Source of the DNA: Erythrophleum ivorense
Lineage: Eukaryota > Streptophyta > Magnoliopsida > Fabales > Fabaceae
Assembly (NCBI GenBank): GCA_026724425.1
Contig: JAIUCV010000019.1
Coordinates: 14,706,827 to 14,770,826 of the forward strand
Reading direction: 5' to 3'
DNA length: 64,000 nucleotides
Positions 11,731 through 22,911 of the stretch are shown here, piece by piece. The translations under genes were made by a program, and so were the position numbers. The notes beneath the pieces were generated by a model. It made no database searches. It was not told the DNA's origin and was given only the letters and a program-made list of their open reading frames with translations. Within the stretch, counting starts at the first letter, position 1; each line of letters begins with the position of its first letter.

Positions 11731-12380
11731 TTATTCATAATGAGTTGTCCATGCCTGTAGAGGGAGAACTGCAGGATTCATGAGACTCTTAGAAGCACTA
11801 GTATTCATATAGGCGATAACAGGGATAGGCTTATGATACTTGCTTTCAAGAATCTGCACTTGAACATAAGGCATTGGAGGGTCTTTCTGCTCAGTGAGTT
11901 GACAAGATTGAACAGAGTAGCTCAGATGAAAATAGTGGCTGGAATAATCTGAATGGTCAAAATCAGAAAAGTCTGAGTTGGATAAATGAAGTTCAAGAAG
12001 GGCAAAAACAGTGTTTGCATTAGTATCTTCTTGTTCTGAGAAATATTCTTCAATATCATCATCAGTAGATAAAGGAATACTGGCCTGAACTTGTTGAAGG
12101 AGCTTAATATCCTTTTTTGTTTGATTAGGACAATTTTTTGCAAAATGTCTCTTTTTTCCACAAATGTAACATCGGTTTCGTTTTTCATGTTGCATGAGCT
12201 GTCTTTTAAAAAACCGAATTGGTCTTTTAGGTTTCCCTTTTTTTGAAGTCTTGTGAGACTTGAAAGGCTTGAAATAACTATACTTGTAATGGGAGTGTTT
12301 CTTTGTTGGGTAAGAGCATTTGGACTTGTCTTTGCATTTAATCTGGAGATAAGGCTTTTTACAAACCTTCTGCAAAGCAA
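11731..12380 (-). pseudogene. Viral coat protein C-terminal half with zinc knuckle, then protease
   Basis: A 214-codon open piece starts at 12375. It begins with a basic, Lys/His-rich stretch, followed near residues 80-95 by a CCHC zinc knuckle (CYICGKKRHFAKNC) that binds RNA in caulimovirid coat proteins, then an acidic stretch, then the start of the retropepsin-like protease (around residues 175-214). The protease catalytic triplet, normally Asp-Thr/Ser-Gly, reads Asn-Thr-Ser at residues 191-193 (Asn codon 11803-11805), so the active-site Asp is lost. The N-terminal half of the coat gene lies beyond the LTR insertion at 12386-14698. Confidence 0.85.
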
Positions 12381-12385
12381 GTGAG

Positions 12386-14698
12386 TGGCTCGTCGTGCAA
12401 CCCTCAAAATAAAACTAGGTTGATAAAATATGTAGCTAGTGGCACAACCTAGGTCATCTCCCTTGGAATTGGAGTTTAATGTTTAATTAATTTTTTCAAA
12501 TATTAAAGGACTCTAAAAATTCCTAAACTATGGGGGGTTTTTGATTTAATTAAACAAAATGAAATTAAAATAAAATTCTTAAATTCTACCTAATTGTACG
12601 AATTATGGGTAAATGATGGTCTTGTGACTAACTTTGGAATTGTCCCTTGGTATCCACTATCCTTATCCTAATCCAATTGTGATTAATTCTGGCCTAAGAG
12701 TCCCTAATTTTGTTCATAACAAATTATCTTGGGTAACCACTCAAGATTCAAGAGATTAATGATCTAATGTTGAATTGAAACCTCAACTCCACATTAAATT
12801 GTCAATTCTTGTTTTTAAGATCAATGAACACCCAATTTAATTGATTAACTGATTAATTAGCCTTTGAATCATTATCCTAAAATGTTTAATTAACCAACTA
12901 AATACTAAGGAATCTTCGAATTAAACATTCAAGCACATAATCTCACTCATGTATTTTATCGAACACCTTTGAAGCACACATGGGAAATTAGATAATATTG
13001 AAATTAATCAATGTCTAATCAGATCAATTAATCAACAAAAAGGTTCCCTAATTAGTGTCTAACCAGCCACCAATTACAATTACACAAATTCCCTATCAAA
13101 TATAACTTAACCAAGATAATATATGAAAGAGAAAAAGTGTAGGAAAATAGAGAAATCCTTAGCCAAAAATTCTGAATTTTTCTCCATGGATTCAAGCTTC
13201 TCCAAGAGCTTCCTCCTAGCTAGCCTCAAGATGGATTAGAACTTCATTGTATGGTGGAGATGGATGGAAGATGGAATGGAGGTGATGGATGAATGGGTGG
13301 ATGAAGGAGTCGTGCGAATGAATGGATTATATGGAATGGATGGCCGCTTAGAATTGTGAATGAATGAATAAATAGGCGAATACCATGAAGTTGCGTGAAT
13401 GGACTGGAATCTCGGACGTTTTTGCGAATATATGGAGGCGTAAATGAATCAATTTGTTTGAATCCCTTCCTATTAAAAGTCACGTGCCTAGCCTTTTATT
13501 TTCGTGTGTCACGCTCAGCTTCTCCTTTTAATAGATAGATCACGAGCTTGCATTGTATATGAGTGTGGGCTCCAACCTGTTATGCTAAAGTGTTGGAATA
13601 TAATAAAATAAAATCCATGCTTCACTATCTTTGAGTCCAGATGCAGCTTCCTCTTCCTTCGTTTCTCAACCAGAAACATGGCTAGTTCCTTCTCTCCTTC
13701 ATCTCCTCTGCTCAAGTTTAGCGTCTTTTACCTATTTGTGTTTCTTCTGCTCATGCTCTGCTCAGCTACTGGTCTGGTGTGTTTGTTCTACTTAAAAGCT
13801 TCTTCTCTATTTCAGCAGCGTTTCTTCGTTTCAGCTCCTTCATTCCACGTAAATTTTGTAGCTTCTCTTCTTCCAAATACCCATGCGGCTCATTCTTCTC
13901 GTTCAGCTTGCTTTTCTCGAGCTAAAGACGTAGCTTCTTCTCTTTGTTTAGCTCTCAAACAGAGGCTGCTTCCTTCACTCGTTTTGCCAGCTGCTCTTCA
14001 TTTGTTTCCACGTGAAACTCTCATCAAAATGTTCTTCTTTTCAAGCTTAAGTGTGCAGCTTCTTCACTTCATTCTCAAAGCATCAGAACTCGTGGCTTTT
14101 CTACCTCTTCGTGCACCATTCAGCTCGTGTTTCTCGCCTGAACTCCAGCCCACGTACTACTAAGCTTCTTCACATGGTTTAAGCTTCTTTTCAGCGTCAC
14201 TTTCACGTGCCTACAAGTTATGCTTCTTCATGCATTTTGCTTTCTCTGTTCAGCTATCGTGTCTTCCCACATGAACTACTTCNNNNNNNNNNNNNNNNNN
14301 NNNNNTTCTTTGCTTCTGTATATGTATGTTTGGCAGCCCTTCATGCTTAATGCAGATCCCTTCTTCGTGTTCTGCTTCCATGCCACATAAATCTCGAGCT
14401 ACATATTTCTTCCCAGCAACTCCTCTAGCTAAGAGAGTGTGTTGCTTCATTTAATTCTTAGCTCCAATTATATATTAAAATTCTGCATGGAAAGAGTGGG
14501 AAAAATCAAATAGGAATATTCACAAGTATTATTTAAGATAAATTTAAGCATTAAAAACTAATAATTTGCAAATAAATTTCTAAAATATAGAAATGGCCAC
14601 TAAAATAAAATCTTATCTAATTGAAGTCTCAGAGCCATATTTAATCATTAAAATACCTAAGTTAGGAGAATTAAAAAATATAAAAATCATGGTTATGA
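12386..14698 (-). mobile_element. Solo LTR, family E (Tat-like/non-autonomous), inside the viral coat gene
   Basis: The sequence aligns by eye with the LTR at 57715-59757, sharing blocks such as CCTTATCCTAATCCAATTG, ACTCAAGATTCAAGA, CCAGCCACCAATTAC and GCTAGCCTCAAGATGG. Edges are TGGCTCG on the left and TATGA on the right, corresponding to TGATGTT and TATCA in the other copy. Flanks GTGAG (12381-12385) and GCGAG (14699-14703) form a target duplication with one mismatch. Viral coat sequence resumes on both sides. The middle part (13.5-14.45 kb) is pyrimidine-rich with repeated AGCTTCTT and contains the N gap. There are no coding domains: a solo LTR left by recombination. Confidence 0.8.
14283..14305. 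other. Assembly gap (23 N)
   Basis: Twenty-three unresolved bases within the family E solo LTR, in a repetitive AGCTTCTT-rich stretch. Confidence 0.98.
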
Positions 14699-14703
14699 GC
14701 GAG

Positions 14704-15464
14704 CTTTCCATCCATCATGGAATCAAATATTTTATGTTGCTTACATAATTTTGCAAGAGTAGCCAGAGTCAGTTAGTAAATTTCTCCAAGAGAGATGTTA
14801 GCCATATCTCGTCGGAGGGATTGGATGGCTCTTTAGAGTTATGTCAGTAGCTTTTCTAGCAAAGAGGCTATGAATGTATGTCTGAGATTAATATCATTGA
14901 AACCATTGAGGAGATAGTATCTTTCTATCATTCTTTTATAATAGAAATCAAGATCTTTTTTTTTAAGGAGCAACATTTCATTTGGAAGTATTCTTGTTGC
15001 TTCTGCTTGTCTATAAGATGGAAATCACCAAGAAATTCTTTGTGAATTAGACCAAGGAGATCATTAGCACTGCCAGCTGTGATATAGAATTGTTGTCGAT
15101 ATTCTCTTAGACTTTGGAACCATTCTTGGAGAGTACTAGTGAGTTTGCTGGTGAATTCAGTGAGGGTTACATGAAGATTAGCATTTGGTTGAGTCATTTG
15201 AAGATCGATCCAGGTTGAAAACTCATGCAACTTGTCTCTCCATTTATCAGGAGATATATCATCAAATGTGAACTATGGTCCAGTAGTTGGACAAGTTTGG
15301 GCTGGGGGAGGATCTGGGAAAGTTGTATAATATGGTTGTTCAGCATAGTCATCATCATGTTCAATGTTTGACTCATCATATTCTTCAACGTGAGTAGGAT
15401 TCACCATACAGGACATTGGGTGGCGAATAGGTTCATCTTTGTCATCAGAACTGAGAGGTTCCAA
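14704..15464 (-). pseudogene. Viral coat protein N-terminal half, degenerate
   Basis: Minus-strand frames at 15464-15273, 15388-15194 and 15230-14928, then broken pieces down to 14704. There is an acidic segment with DESNIEHDDDYAEQ, a conserved capsid-core segment around EFSTWIDLQMTQPN and LQEWFQSLREYRQQF, and a block EFLGDF...YFQMKCCSLKKK typical of caulimovirid coat proteins. Further down, toward 14760, the conserved tail recognisable by RYYLLNGFND is present with stops. The coat protein packages viral DNA. At least two frameshifts and several stops are visible. The gene is then cut by the family E LTR. Confidence 0.8.
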
Positions 15465-16560
15465 ACCGATTATACGTGAATGGTCTAAATCAAAATCAGA
15501 AGGGTATGGGTTGATGGTAGATACTAAATATATTATTCCAAATGGTTTAATTGATTCTGTGTCAAGCTGTTTGTTTTTCTGAGAAAGATCAGGATGAGAA
15601 AGAGACGTAGTATGCCTTGGTGAGAAAGGTGGAGTATGAATCTGTAAAGGTTTTACAGGAGGGTTCTCTAAAGGTTTTGACCAGGAGGGTGAAGCTTCTT
15701 GGGGTGAAGGAAAATGAGGTGGTCTTTGAGGAGGACGGATATTTTTAGGTGGAAGAGGTTGAGATTGGGCTGGAGGTTGCCTGGGTTGAAGCTGTCTAAG
15801 CTAAGTTGGACTAAGATAGTCTTCTTTCTTTCTGAAGACTTCATAGTTCATTTTGAAACATTTGGAATAATCAGCTTCTTGTGGGTAAGGTGAATATGGA
15901 GGTGATGGATATGGATTATATGAAGACACAAAAGAAGAAGGATAGGAATCATAGATACTTCGAGATTAATCTTTAGCTATGTTTTTTTCAATCTGATTAA
16001 TTTGAGTTTTTACGTGCCGAAGCTCTTGTTCCTTTTGTGTAAAAGCTGGTCCCATATATCCATGAGCGATAAAGCCTTTAAGTTTTGCATCTAGAGAAGT
16101 AAACTGCCTTTAGAGGCGATCATATAATTCTTGGATATGAGAAGACAATCTATCTAGACGAGAATTAGTATGAGCCATTTGACTGGAGAGATTCTCAAGT
16201 CGAGAGTCAATCCTGTGAAGAACTTTGTTTTGAGCCGTAGCATTATGAGTATGCCAGTTGAGTACTTCATCAGCTTGTGAGACAGGTCACATGGCACCAT
16301 TAAGTGAAACTTCTGTAGAAACAGAATACGACTTGTAAGTAACATGTGTCTCAGGGTTAGTTCTTCTTTCCATAGCAAGAAATTCAGAATCATAGCTTTT
16401 TGATACAGTGGAAAACATCATGCAGGGAATAGGCTGAGGTTGTGTGTGTATAGGAATGATAAGCTCAGGTTTTATGGGTAGAGAAGGAAGAAGGTCATCA
16501 TGGCCTAATTCTTTAAACTTTCTGGCTTGGGTCTGGGAGACTTGATACTAACCCATTAGG
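15465..16560 (-). pseudogene. Viral coiled-coil and proline-rich region
   Basis: On the minus strand, reading from 16.56 kb downward, a frame with scattered stops covers a conserved N-terminal block (around SEFLAMERRTNPETHVTYKS), then a heptad-like coiled coil rich in L/I at regular spacing (around LHRIDSRLENLSSQM, 16.2-15.97 kb), then a long proline-rich stretch (15.9-15.6 kb). This arrangement resembles virion-associated or linker regions between movement and coat domains in endogenous caulimovirids; the coiled coil would be for self-association. Stops near 16288, 16110 and 15968 break it. A separate start cannot be assigned. Confidence 0.6.
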
Positions 16561-16627
16561 GTTTTGGTGGGTGCTCATCATCATCAGAGCTACTATTAGG
16601 TGTATGGTGAGAGCAGTGGCAAGATTT

Positions 16628-16970
16628 TCAAGATGGTTTAAGTAATTGTTTTTTCCAGGGAGAAGCACAAGAGGCACGAGGTCTCCAAGCATTATCTTTT
16701 AGTCCTTCCCAATTTTCAAGATCATCACATCCACAATCAGGGTCGCACATAGAAGGATCATAATCCCAAAGGAAATGTCCATTGATTTTGCCAACATAAG
16801 TATAAGGCCCATTAGGATGAAGCCAGTGAATTAGAATTAGACCTTTCTTTTGGTCTTGGGTGACCACAGGTGTAATTATCATAGAATGATTTATTATCCT
16901 GGGGGCTGAGGTGGTAGCTTCTTCAGATCCAGGTCTCTTGAAGGTTGATTTCACAGTGCCACTAGAGAGT
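16628..16970 (-). pseudogene. Viral polyprotein segment between movement protein and coiled coil
   Basis: A 108-codon open piece with a His/Tyr/Gly-rich block (HWLHPNGPYTYVGKINGHF) followed by an acidic cysteine-containing stretch (DYDPSMCDPDCGCDD). It lies between the movement domain and the coiled-coil region in the same direction. I know no enzymatic function for it; the clustered cysteines could bind a metal, but that is inference. It ends with a stop at 16628. Confidence 0.5.
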
Positions 16971-16974
16971 TTTT

Positions 16975-17880
16975 CGAGAATAGGGGGATCGATGTATGGA
17001 AGGTCTTTTATCCCTCATGAAACTCTTTTTCATAATTGGTAACCCATTCAAGAGGCATTAGTTAAAACAGAACTTCTCTAGGAATCTGCTTAGAGATCTG
17101 GATGATGGTGGTGTTGTTAGGTCTGTGAGAAACCATATAAAGAACATCATCAGTGGTGTTCAGGAAGTGAAGATCAACGGAGTGGTTCTACAAACGATAG
17201 ATCATCTGGTGATGAAGAGTGGCTGGAACAGTATCATAAACTTGTTCAGCACCAATGATATGGACTTATACTTTTAGCCTGGTTGGAAGAGTGGGATCTG
17301 ACAATTTTATGTTGAAGTTGGGAACGATGGTCAAGATCACGCTTCTACCATTCAAAGTGACAAGGGCGGCTCTAATCAAAGCATTTTGAAAGAAGGTGTA
17401 AGATGTATCAAGAAGGGATACACAGGATATAGCAGCAATCCCTTTTCTGCCATGTAAGGTAAGGACCAATCTAATGGCTCCAAGATGAAGATGAGAATAG
17501 CCTTGGTGGATCCAGTGAGAAATGAAATTGGTAAGGATTTCCAAAGTAACATATTGTTCAGCATGGCTTAACTGAAGGCCATATTGATCCAATTTGGTAC
17601 CTTGGACTATTTCTTTTACTGGAGGGTCTCGAGGAGAAAGGAGTCTCCGGATAGATCGAGTAAAGGATCTATTTTGATGATAAAGATGATAAGGATTAAG
17701 AAGAGGGGTAATAGATTCTTCTAATCTGGATTCTTTTGGGATATGGGTAATTTCTACAAGGTTATCTATCTTATTAGAAGTATGAGATATACAAGAAGAG
17801 GGGATAGATCTAGGTATAGAAAGGGAAGAGGAAAGACGGACGGGTTCTTCGACATCATTGGTTGAGGAAACAGTAGACAT
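16975..17880 (-). pseudogene. Viral movement protein (30K superfamily), degenerate
   Basis: Caulimovirid movement proteins form tubules through plasmodesmata for cell-to-cell spread. The open piece 17266-17880 (204 codons) starts MSTVSSTNDVEEPVRL and has the typical core: ISHWIHQGYSHLHLGAIRLV, HGRKG, a LLDTSY motif and ALVTLNGRSV. A TAA at 17266 breaks it; homologous sequence continues in the same direction to about 16.98 kb with more stops, including the IPREVLF-type end of the core. The Met at 17880 is the likely start because the recognisable similarity begins shortly after it and 50 bases upstream the viral similarity ends. It is the 5'-most gene of the copy. Confidence 0.85.
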
Positions 17881-17934
17881 GTTGAGGTAGACGATGGGGT
17901 TTTAATATCTTCTTACTTACTTTTACTAGCAGAT

Positions 17935-18380
17935 CTAATTCGATTAACTTGCGAATATGTTACTATTCTGTTATATTTGACTAGACAAATGAACTCAATT
18001 TCACTTGAAATTTTTACATCATGTAGTTCACATTCTAAGCTTTCCATAGACACCTAATTTGCATGATTTGGAGTTGTATAACCCAAGTTATAAATTTTTA
18101 AAACTAGTGCATATTTTTACCCAAAGCTATCATTTCAGGTCTTATAAGGATTTTATGTGTTCCATGAGTTATGCACCATAAATTGAGCATGAACAAACTT
18201 GTTTATAACAAAAATGAGTTAAGGAAAGTAAAGAATCAAGTTTGGACCTCTATAGTTCAAAATGACCTATAAACAACCTGATTTCGATGTTAAAGAGCTT
18301 ATGTATGGATGTAAACTTTGATATTACTCCATATATTGCATAGGCAAGCTAGTAAAAGTCAGGTATGACACGCATGACTT
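17935..18380 (+). repeat. Probable continuation of LTR-D beyond the viral insertion
   Basis: The phrase 'gacaaatgaactcaatttcacttg' through 'gagttgtataacccaagttataaattttt' resembles two degenerate units at about 8082 and 8262, left of the viral copy (each with 'caaat/aaatt', 'agctttt..gg..ac', 'gttgtat..aagttata'). This suggests the same repeat sequence was split by the viral insertion. The right end of LTR-D was not found. Confidence 0.4.
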
Positions 18381-18399
18381 TGAGTAGCCTAGAAAGAAA

Positions 18400-18860
18400 T
18401 GCAACAAGGATGCCATCTTTTACAAGATGTGGGGAGAAGGAGATGAGTTGGTTACAAAAGAGAAGAGGTGAGGTTCAGAAAGAAGGGCCGAATAGAAAGA
18501 GATTAAAGGAATCAAAGAAGAGAGGGAGACTGAGGGAGATATAGAGAAGTAGAAATTCAAATAGGGACAGAGTGTGAGAAAATAAAAGAAAGAACAAAGG
18601 CCAAGGAGAGGGGAAGAGAGAATTGAGAGTGAGAGAAAGAGAGATTGAGAAGAGAGGTTTTGCTTGGAGGGTTTGAGTAATTCACAAGACTAAAGAAATA
18701 TTGGGATGGATTAAAGGCTATTAGAGGTTCGAGAGAGATACAGAAGAGTAGAAGAAAAAAGAGAAGAACAGAGGGCAATTCTAAAAAGGAAGAGGCTGAG
18801 AGTGATTCAGGGTAGAGAGGGAGATATTAGGAGGGGAAAGGGCCTGTGCGAGGGATCCTC
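18400..18860 (+). repeat. Purine-rich (GA) tract
   Basis: About 450 bases with a strong excess of G and A on the plus strand, for example repeated GAGAGAGAAAGAG-type stretches. The minus-strand frame at 18557-18778 is a low-complexity Leu/Phe/Ser shadow of this bias. Such strand-asymmetric tracts occur in 5' leaders of plant retrotransposons and in 5' UTRs; neither is proven here. Confidence 0.6.
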
Positions 18861-19151
18861 TATCTTGAGCCTCCTTCATACCGTGTTGCCAAGTTCAAAG
18901 ACGACAATTTCTCTTAGGCTTTTTGATTAATTTCAAAATAGAGAAAGAATATTTGTCCAAAAGTGCTAAAACGAGAAGAAGCTAATAGGAGACTTGGGAT
19001 TTGCAAAGAAGAAGCTCACAGATTAGGGAAGGTGAGCTTGGAAGAGGATACAACATTTCTTGGTTTATTGGAGGTAATGTTTCATGCCTGTCTTTCCCTT
19101 GAATTTTGGGTTCTTCTGAGCATATTTTTATTATATAAAACACTTTGAAAA

Positions 19152-22100
19152 TGTAACACCATAAATTCTAGCTCATCTTATGCTTTTAAATGGCATAATA
19201 TCATGAACCATATAGGTTTCCCATAGAAAAGCAAGAAAAGTGAGATTAATTTCATGTTGCGTCATATAAAAATTTGCAATCGATGTCGCGTGGACCGTGT
19301 GAGCTCATACTATACATCCTCATATTTAATTACATCAATAAAACTCATGTGTATCATAAAATCATGCTCACAACTAATGGAAACTGAAATGAAGCATGGA
19401 AAATGGAAGCTCATTCTTGGCCAGAATTGGGCTCCTTTCTGGACAAACTTTGAAAAATTATAACTCATTCTAGAAAAATCGTAATCATGTGTTCTTGGTC
19501 ATTTTGGAAAGCTCTAGATATCTACCTTACATAAAAATATGTCCAAGTCATAAAATTCATCACAGAGGAAGTTTGACATCCAAAATAGTCCAGAGGTCAA
19601 ACTGAAATCTGGAACTGTCACAAAATTCTATAGAAAACTTTGAAAATGTCCAATTAATTTCAAAAAAATCTAATACATGCAAATAATACCATTATAGAAA
19701 GCTGTAGATGTTAAATAGAGAGGAAAAATATCTCCAGATTAGTTCATCAAGCCCAGACTTCGAAAATCAATGGAACAGTACCTCTGGTTGGGCAAAATTA
19801 CTGATATTGGACAGAAATTTTAAAAATTCATATCTCCCTCTCTAGACCTTCAAATGAGGTGTTTCTAGTTGGTATGAGTCACTGTGAATGTCTAGTTTCT
19901 GAGTATAAAATTTCGTGGCAATTGGACATCATTTGAGCCTTGTGTGATAGAAAATAATTTCGGACCAAATGAATAATGCAGCAAACTAGAAACTATGAAA
20001 ATTGCCAACTTTGAAAAATCATCAAATATTCTGTAGACCTCCAAAAATTATGATCTTTAGCTTTCCAAAAATTTCTTAATGAGACCAAATTGTATGCCAA
20101 ATATCATATCAAGACTAACTCATTTGGCCAAAAAGTGATATAGAGTTCCTTTATGGTCAATTTCGGCTCCATATGGGATACCAAAATTGCCAAATGGCTT
20201 TCCCTTAGTTGTGGCACCTTTTGGACAAGTCTAAAAGCATATTTAAGATTTGTGTGAGCTGCCCAAACGGTCCTAAACCTCATGCATCTCATTTTGGCCA
20301 TTCAACCCACACTTATGTGCATTTCTATCAAACTCCCCAAGTTGCATATTTTGGCATTACATACTCAAAATATATGCTAGAGGTCATACATCATATCCAT
20401 ATATTTAAACATCACATAATATCATATCTACACATGTATCAAGGGTCATGGATGATTTACAATATCATATACATCATGAAGCATCATTTTGGTTCCAAAA
20501 AGAATAAAACTACGCATATGGTTGTCAATCTTCCTTCTTCATTATTGTTGGTTCCCATTGCCATAGTTACTTAGTTTACCTAGCATGTTAGATCATTAGA
20601 GAGGAGGGGATAAGATTCAAAAAATACCAATAGCTCATATCCTATTCAATCATACATAATATGTGCAAAGCAAGCTTTACAAATGCATGCATGGAAAAAA
20701 TGAAAATCATGGACATTTAAAAAGCAAGCTTAGCATATGAACCAATCATACAAGACATTTAAGAGCTCACTAAGTGTTTGGATTGGCTTCACACTTCTCC
20801 TCATAGATTTTGGACTTGCCTCACCCATTCTTTAAAAGCTTTGGACTTAACTATACTCTTGGGAGCCCACTTTGCTTTTGGAAGACTCTTTACTTATCTC
20901 AACCAAGCTCAAGGGCTCTTGACTCATCCTCACTATGGTGAAGAGTTCTTGGCCTCTCCACACTCAAGCAAACTCAACCAAACTCAACCAAACATCATGT
21001 AATCATTTGGAAACATAACATGGCATCAAGAATCATGGCATATAGAGGTATGCTAGCATACTTTTTATAGCTTGAAAATACATATACACATTCTAAAACA
21101 AGCTAAATACACATCCATGCATGAGAAAAGGTGGAGAGAGCTACCTTGTGTACAATCATACACTTTTCCTTTAGGATTCAAGTCTCCTCTTTCGGCCACA
21201 CACCCATAAATTAGTGGAGATGGTTTCTCTTGGCCTAGATACAATTTATGGGAGCCAATTAGGTTCATGAAATAATTTTTAGGGTCATGCAACTTGCTTA
21301 AACACTAATTAGCTCTATAACCCCCATTAAGGTCCATATTTGCACCTAATGAAGCAACACCTCTCAAATAACTTTTAAGTCTCATTCTTTCCTTTCAAAT
21401 ATGATTTTTGACTCCTTTTAAGCCTCTTAGAGTCATCACATCATTAAAAAAAAGGGCCTAATATCATATTTCTTTAGGTTATAATATGGAACCTAAGACA
21501 CCAAATCACTTTCCATGAATTCTAAATTTTTTCCAAGGCCTCCATTCATTTTCATTCATCAAATATGACTCAAGAATGACCTTAGAAAAATTTAAAACTC
21601 TCCCTAGCTACTCCAACCCTCCTTGCCCGAGACATAGAGCAAATGGGCCTTTCATAGAGTTTTGTTTGTTTTCTCAAGGGAGGATGCATGTGGGGAACAT
21701 CTTAGGGATCTTAGGAGCATGTTGAAACATTCAATTAAGCCTAAGAACATTCATATTAAATCAAATTTGCAAGGGAGCATTTGGATCTCTAATGGTTCCA
21801 TCTTGTTTCCTAATGCTCCTTTCTTGATTCTATTGATTCATTCTTAATCCTTGCCATCTAAAACCTCTAATCCCTCCATGAATTGGATAGAACACAGCCC
21901 CTAAAGGATGGGTTCTTGGCTGGACGAAATTGACAAAGGTGAGGGGGAGGAAGAGGCTACCAAAGGATGGAGAATTTACCTTATTTTCTTAGTTTTTTTG
22001 GCTTATTCTTCATTTTGGTTGGACAATCCTCCACAAACACGAGAATTTCCTCCCTGGTCTGGCCCAAAAATAGCACCAAAAACTTAAAGAAAACCATGGA

Positions 22101-22852
22101 AAGGAAGAGGGAAAGAAGGAGAAGAGAGTTAGTGAAAGGAAAGGCTTGAAAAATTAAGAATTCCTTACCAAAATCTTGGCTTTTTCTTCTTCTTTTCCCT
22201 TGCTATTAGGGCACCTAAGAGGGCTAGACAATTTCTCTGAAAATGGGCAGAAAAGAGTTGGTTAAAGGGAGGAGAGTGGGGACGTGTCTTTAAAGAAGGG
22301 TGTGGAAGCTTCACTTTTCCCATTTAATTCCACTTTTACCCTTTGTTCGTAGCATTTTCATTTCTCCTTTATTTTAGCTCCTTTTTTATAATATTATTTT
22401 TCATTATAAAATTAAGGTTCCCAATTTAGTAAAATGCCTTTGAAATCACTCAAATCGGAGCTAAAACCTTCCCGAACGAATCAGTCAAAGTTCGGGCACA
22501 CCGACATTGGAAAACGTCCACCGGAGGGGATTTAACTGTCTCGAGGCTTCCCATGATTTTCAGGGCCTCTAAGAACCCTGGAGAACTAAAAAATTTTGTT
22601 TAAAAAAAGCCCTCTTGTGTGAATTCCAAAATTTGCTCAAAATTATGAAAATGCCATTATGTTTCGTAGGTTTTCTGTCAAAATTTGTTTCTTTATTCTA
22701 GCTCCATTTTTCCTTTCGTCTGAGGCTAGGATTCTCATTTTTAAAAGTCCAGAATGTTACTCAAATTTTCTGGGACTTTAATTAATTTATTTCAGGGAAT
22801 TTGCTTTGAAAACGTGCCCGTTTCTGTTGTTTAACGAAAACCAGACATTACA
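19152..22852 (-). mobile_element. Solo LTR, family B (copy B1)
   Basis: The plus strand starts TGTAACACC and ends ATTACA (TG...CA). A perfect 5-base target duplication GAAAA flanks it (19147-19151 and 22853-22857). It is homologous end to end to the LTRs at 33069-40376 and 34210-37809. Length is 3701 bases. No gag-pol lies in it: the short frames are LTR noise. Recombination between two LTRs of a former element explains the solo state. It is read in minus orientation, so the promoter half is at the right end. Confidence 0.9.
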
Positions 22853-22911
22853 GAAAACATATTAGGGGGTTGTTCTTGACATATGATTTGACTCTGTGGA
22901 AGAGTGGGTTT

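Larger units (their letters stand above)
8430..17930 (-). mobile_element. Endogenous caulimovirid (pararetrovirus), one degenerate near-full-length copy
   Basis: On the minus strand the domains run in caulimovirid order: movement protein (17.9-17.0 kb), linker and coiled-coil region, coat protein with CCHC zinc knuckle, aspartic protease, reverse transcriptase with a YIDD box, and RNase H. A leader-like region follows with a degenerate tRNA-Met primer site. Without the 2.3 kb solo LTR in the coat gene it measures about 7.2 kb, close to a full caulimovirid genome of 7-8 kb. There are no LTRs of its own and no integrase, as known for this family. All frames carry stops or shifts, so it is a fossil. 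The genus is not determined. Both edges fall in sequence resembling LTR-D, suggesting integration into that LTR; edge positions are approximate. Confidence 0.85.

Noticed and set aside
11527..11760. Plus-strand frame of 77 codons
   Set aside because: Antisense to viral polyprotein sequence between the protease and RT, with no features of its own.
13678..14163. Plus-strand open frame of 161 codons with a hydrophobic, signal-like start
   Set aside because: It lies inside the family E solo LTR, is biased by AGCTTCTT-type repeats and has no recognisable domain; the homologous LTR at 57715 has no such frame.
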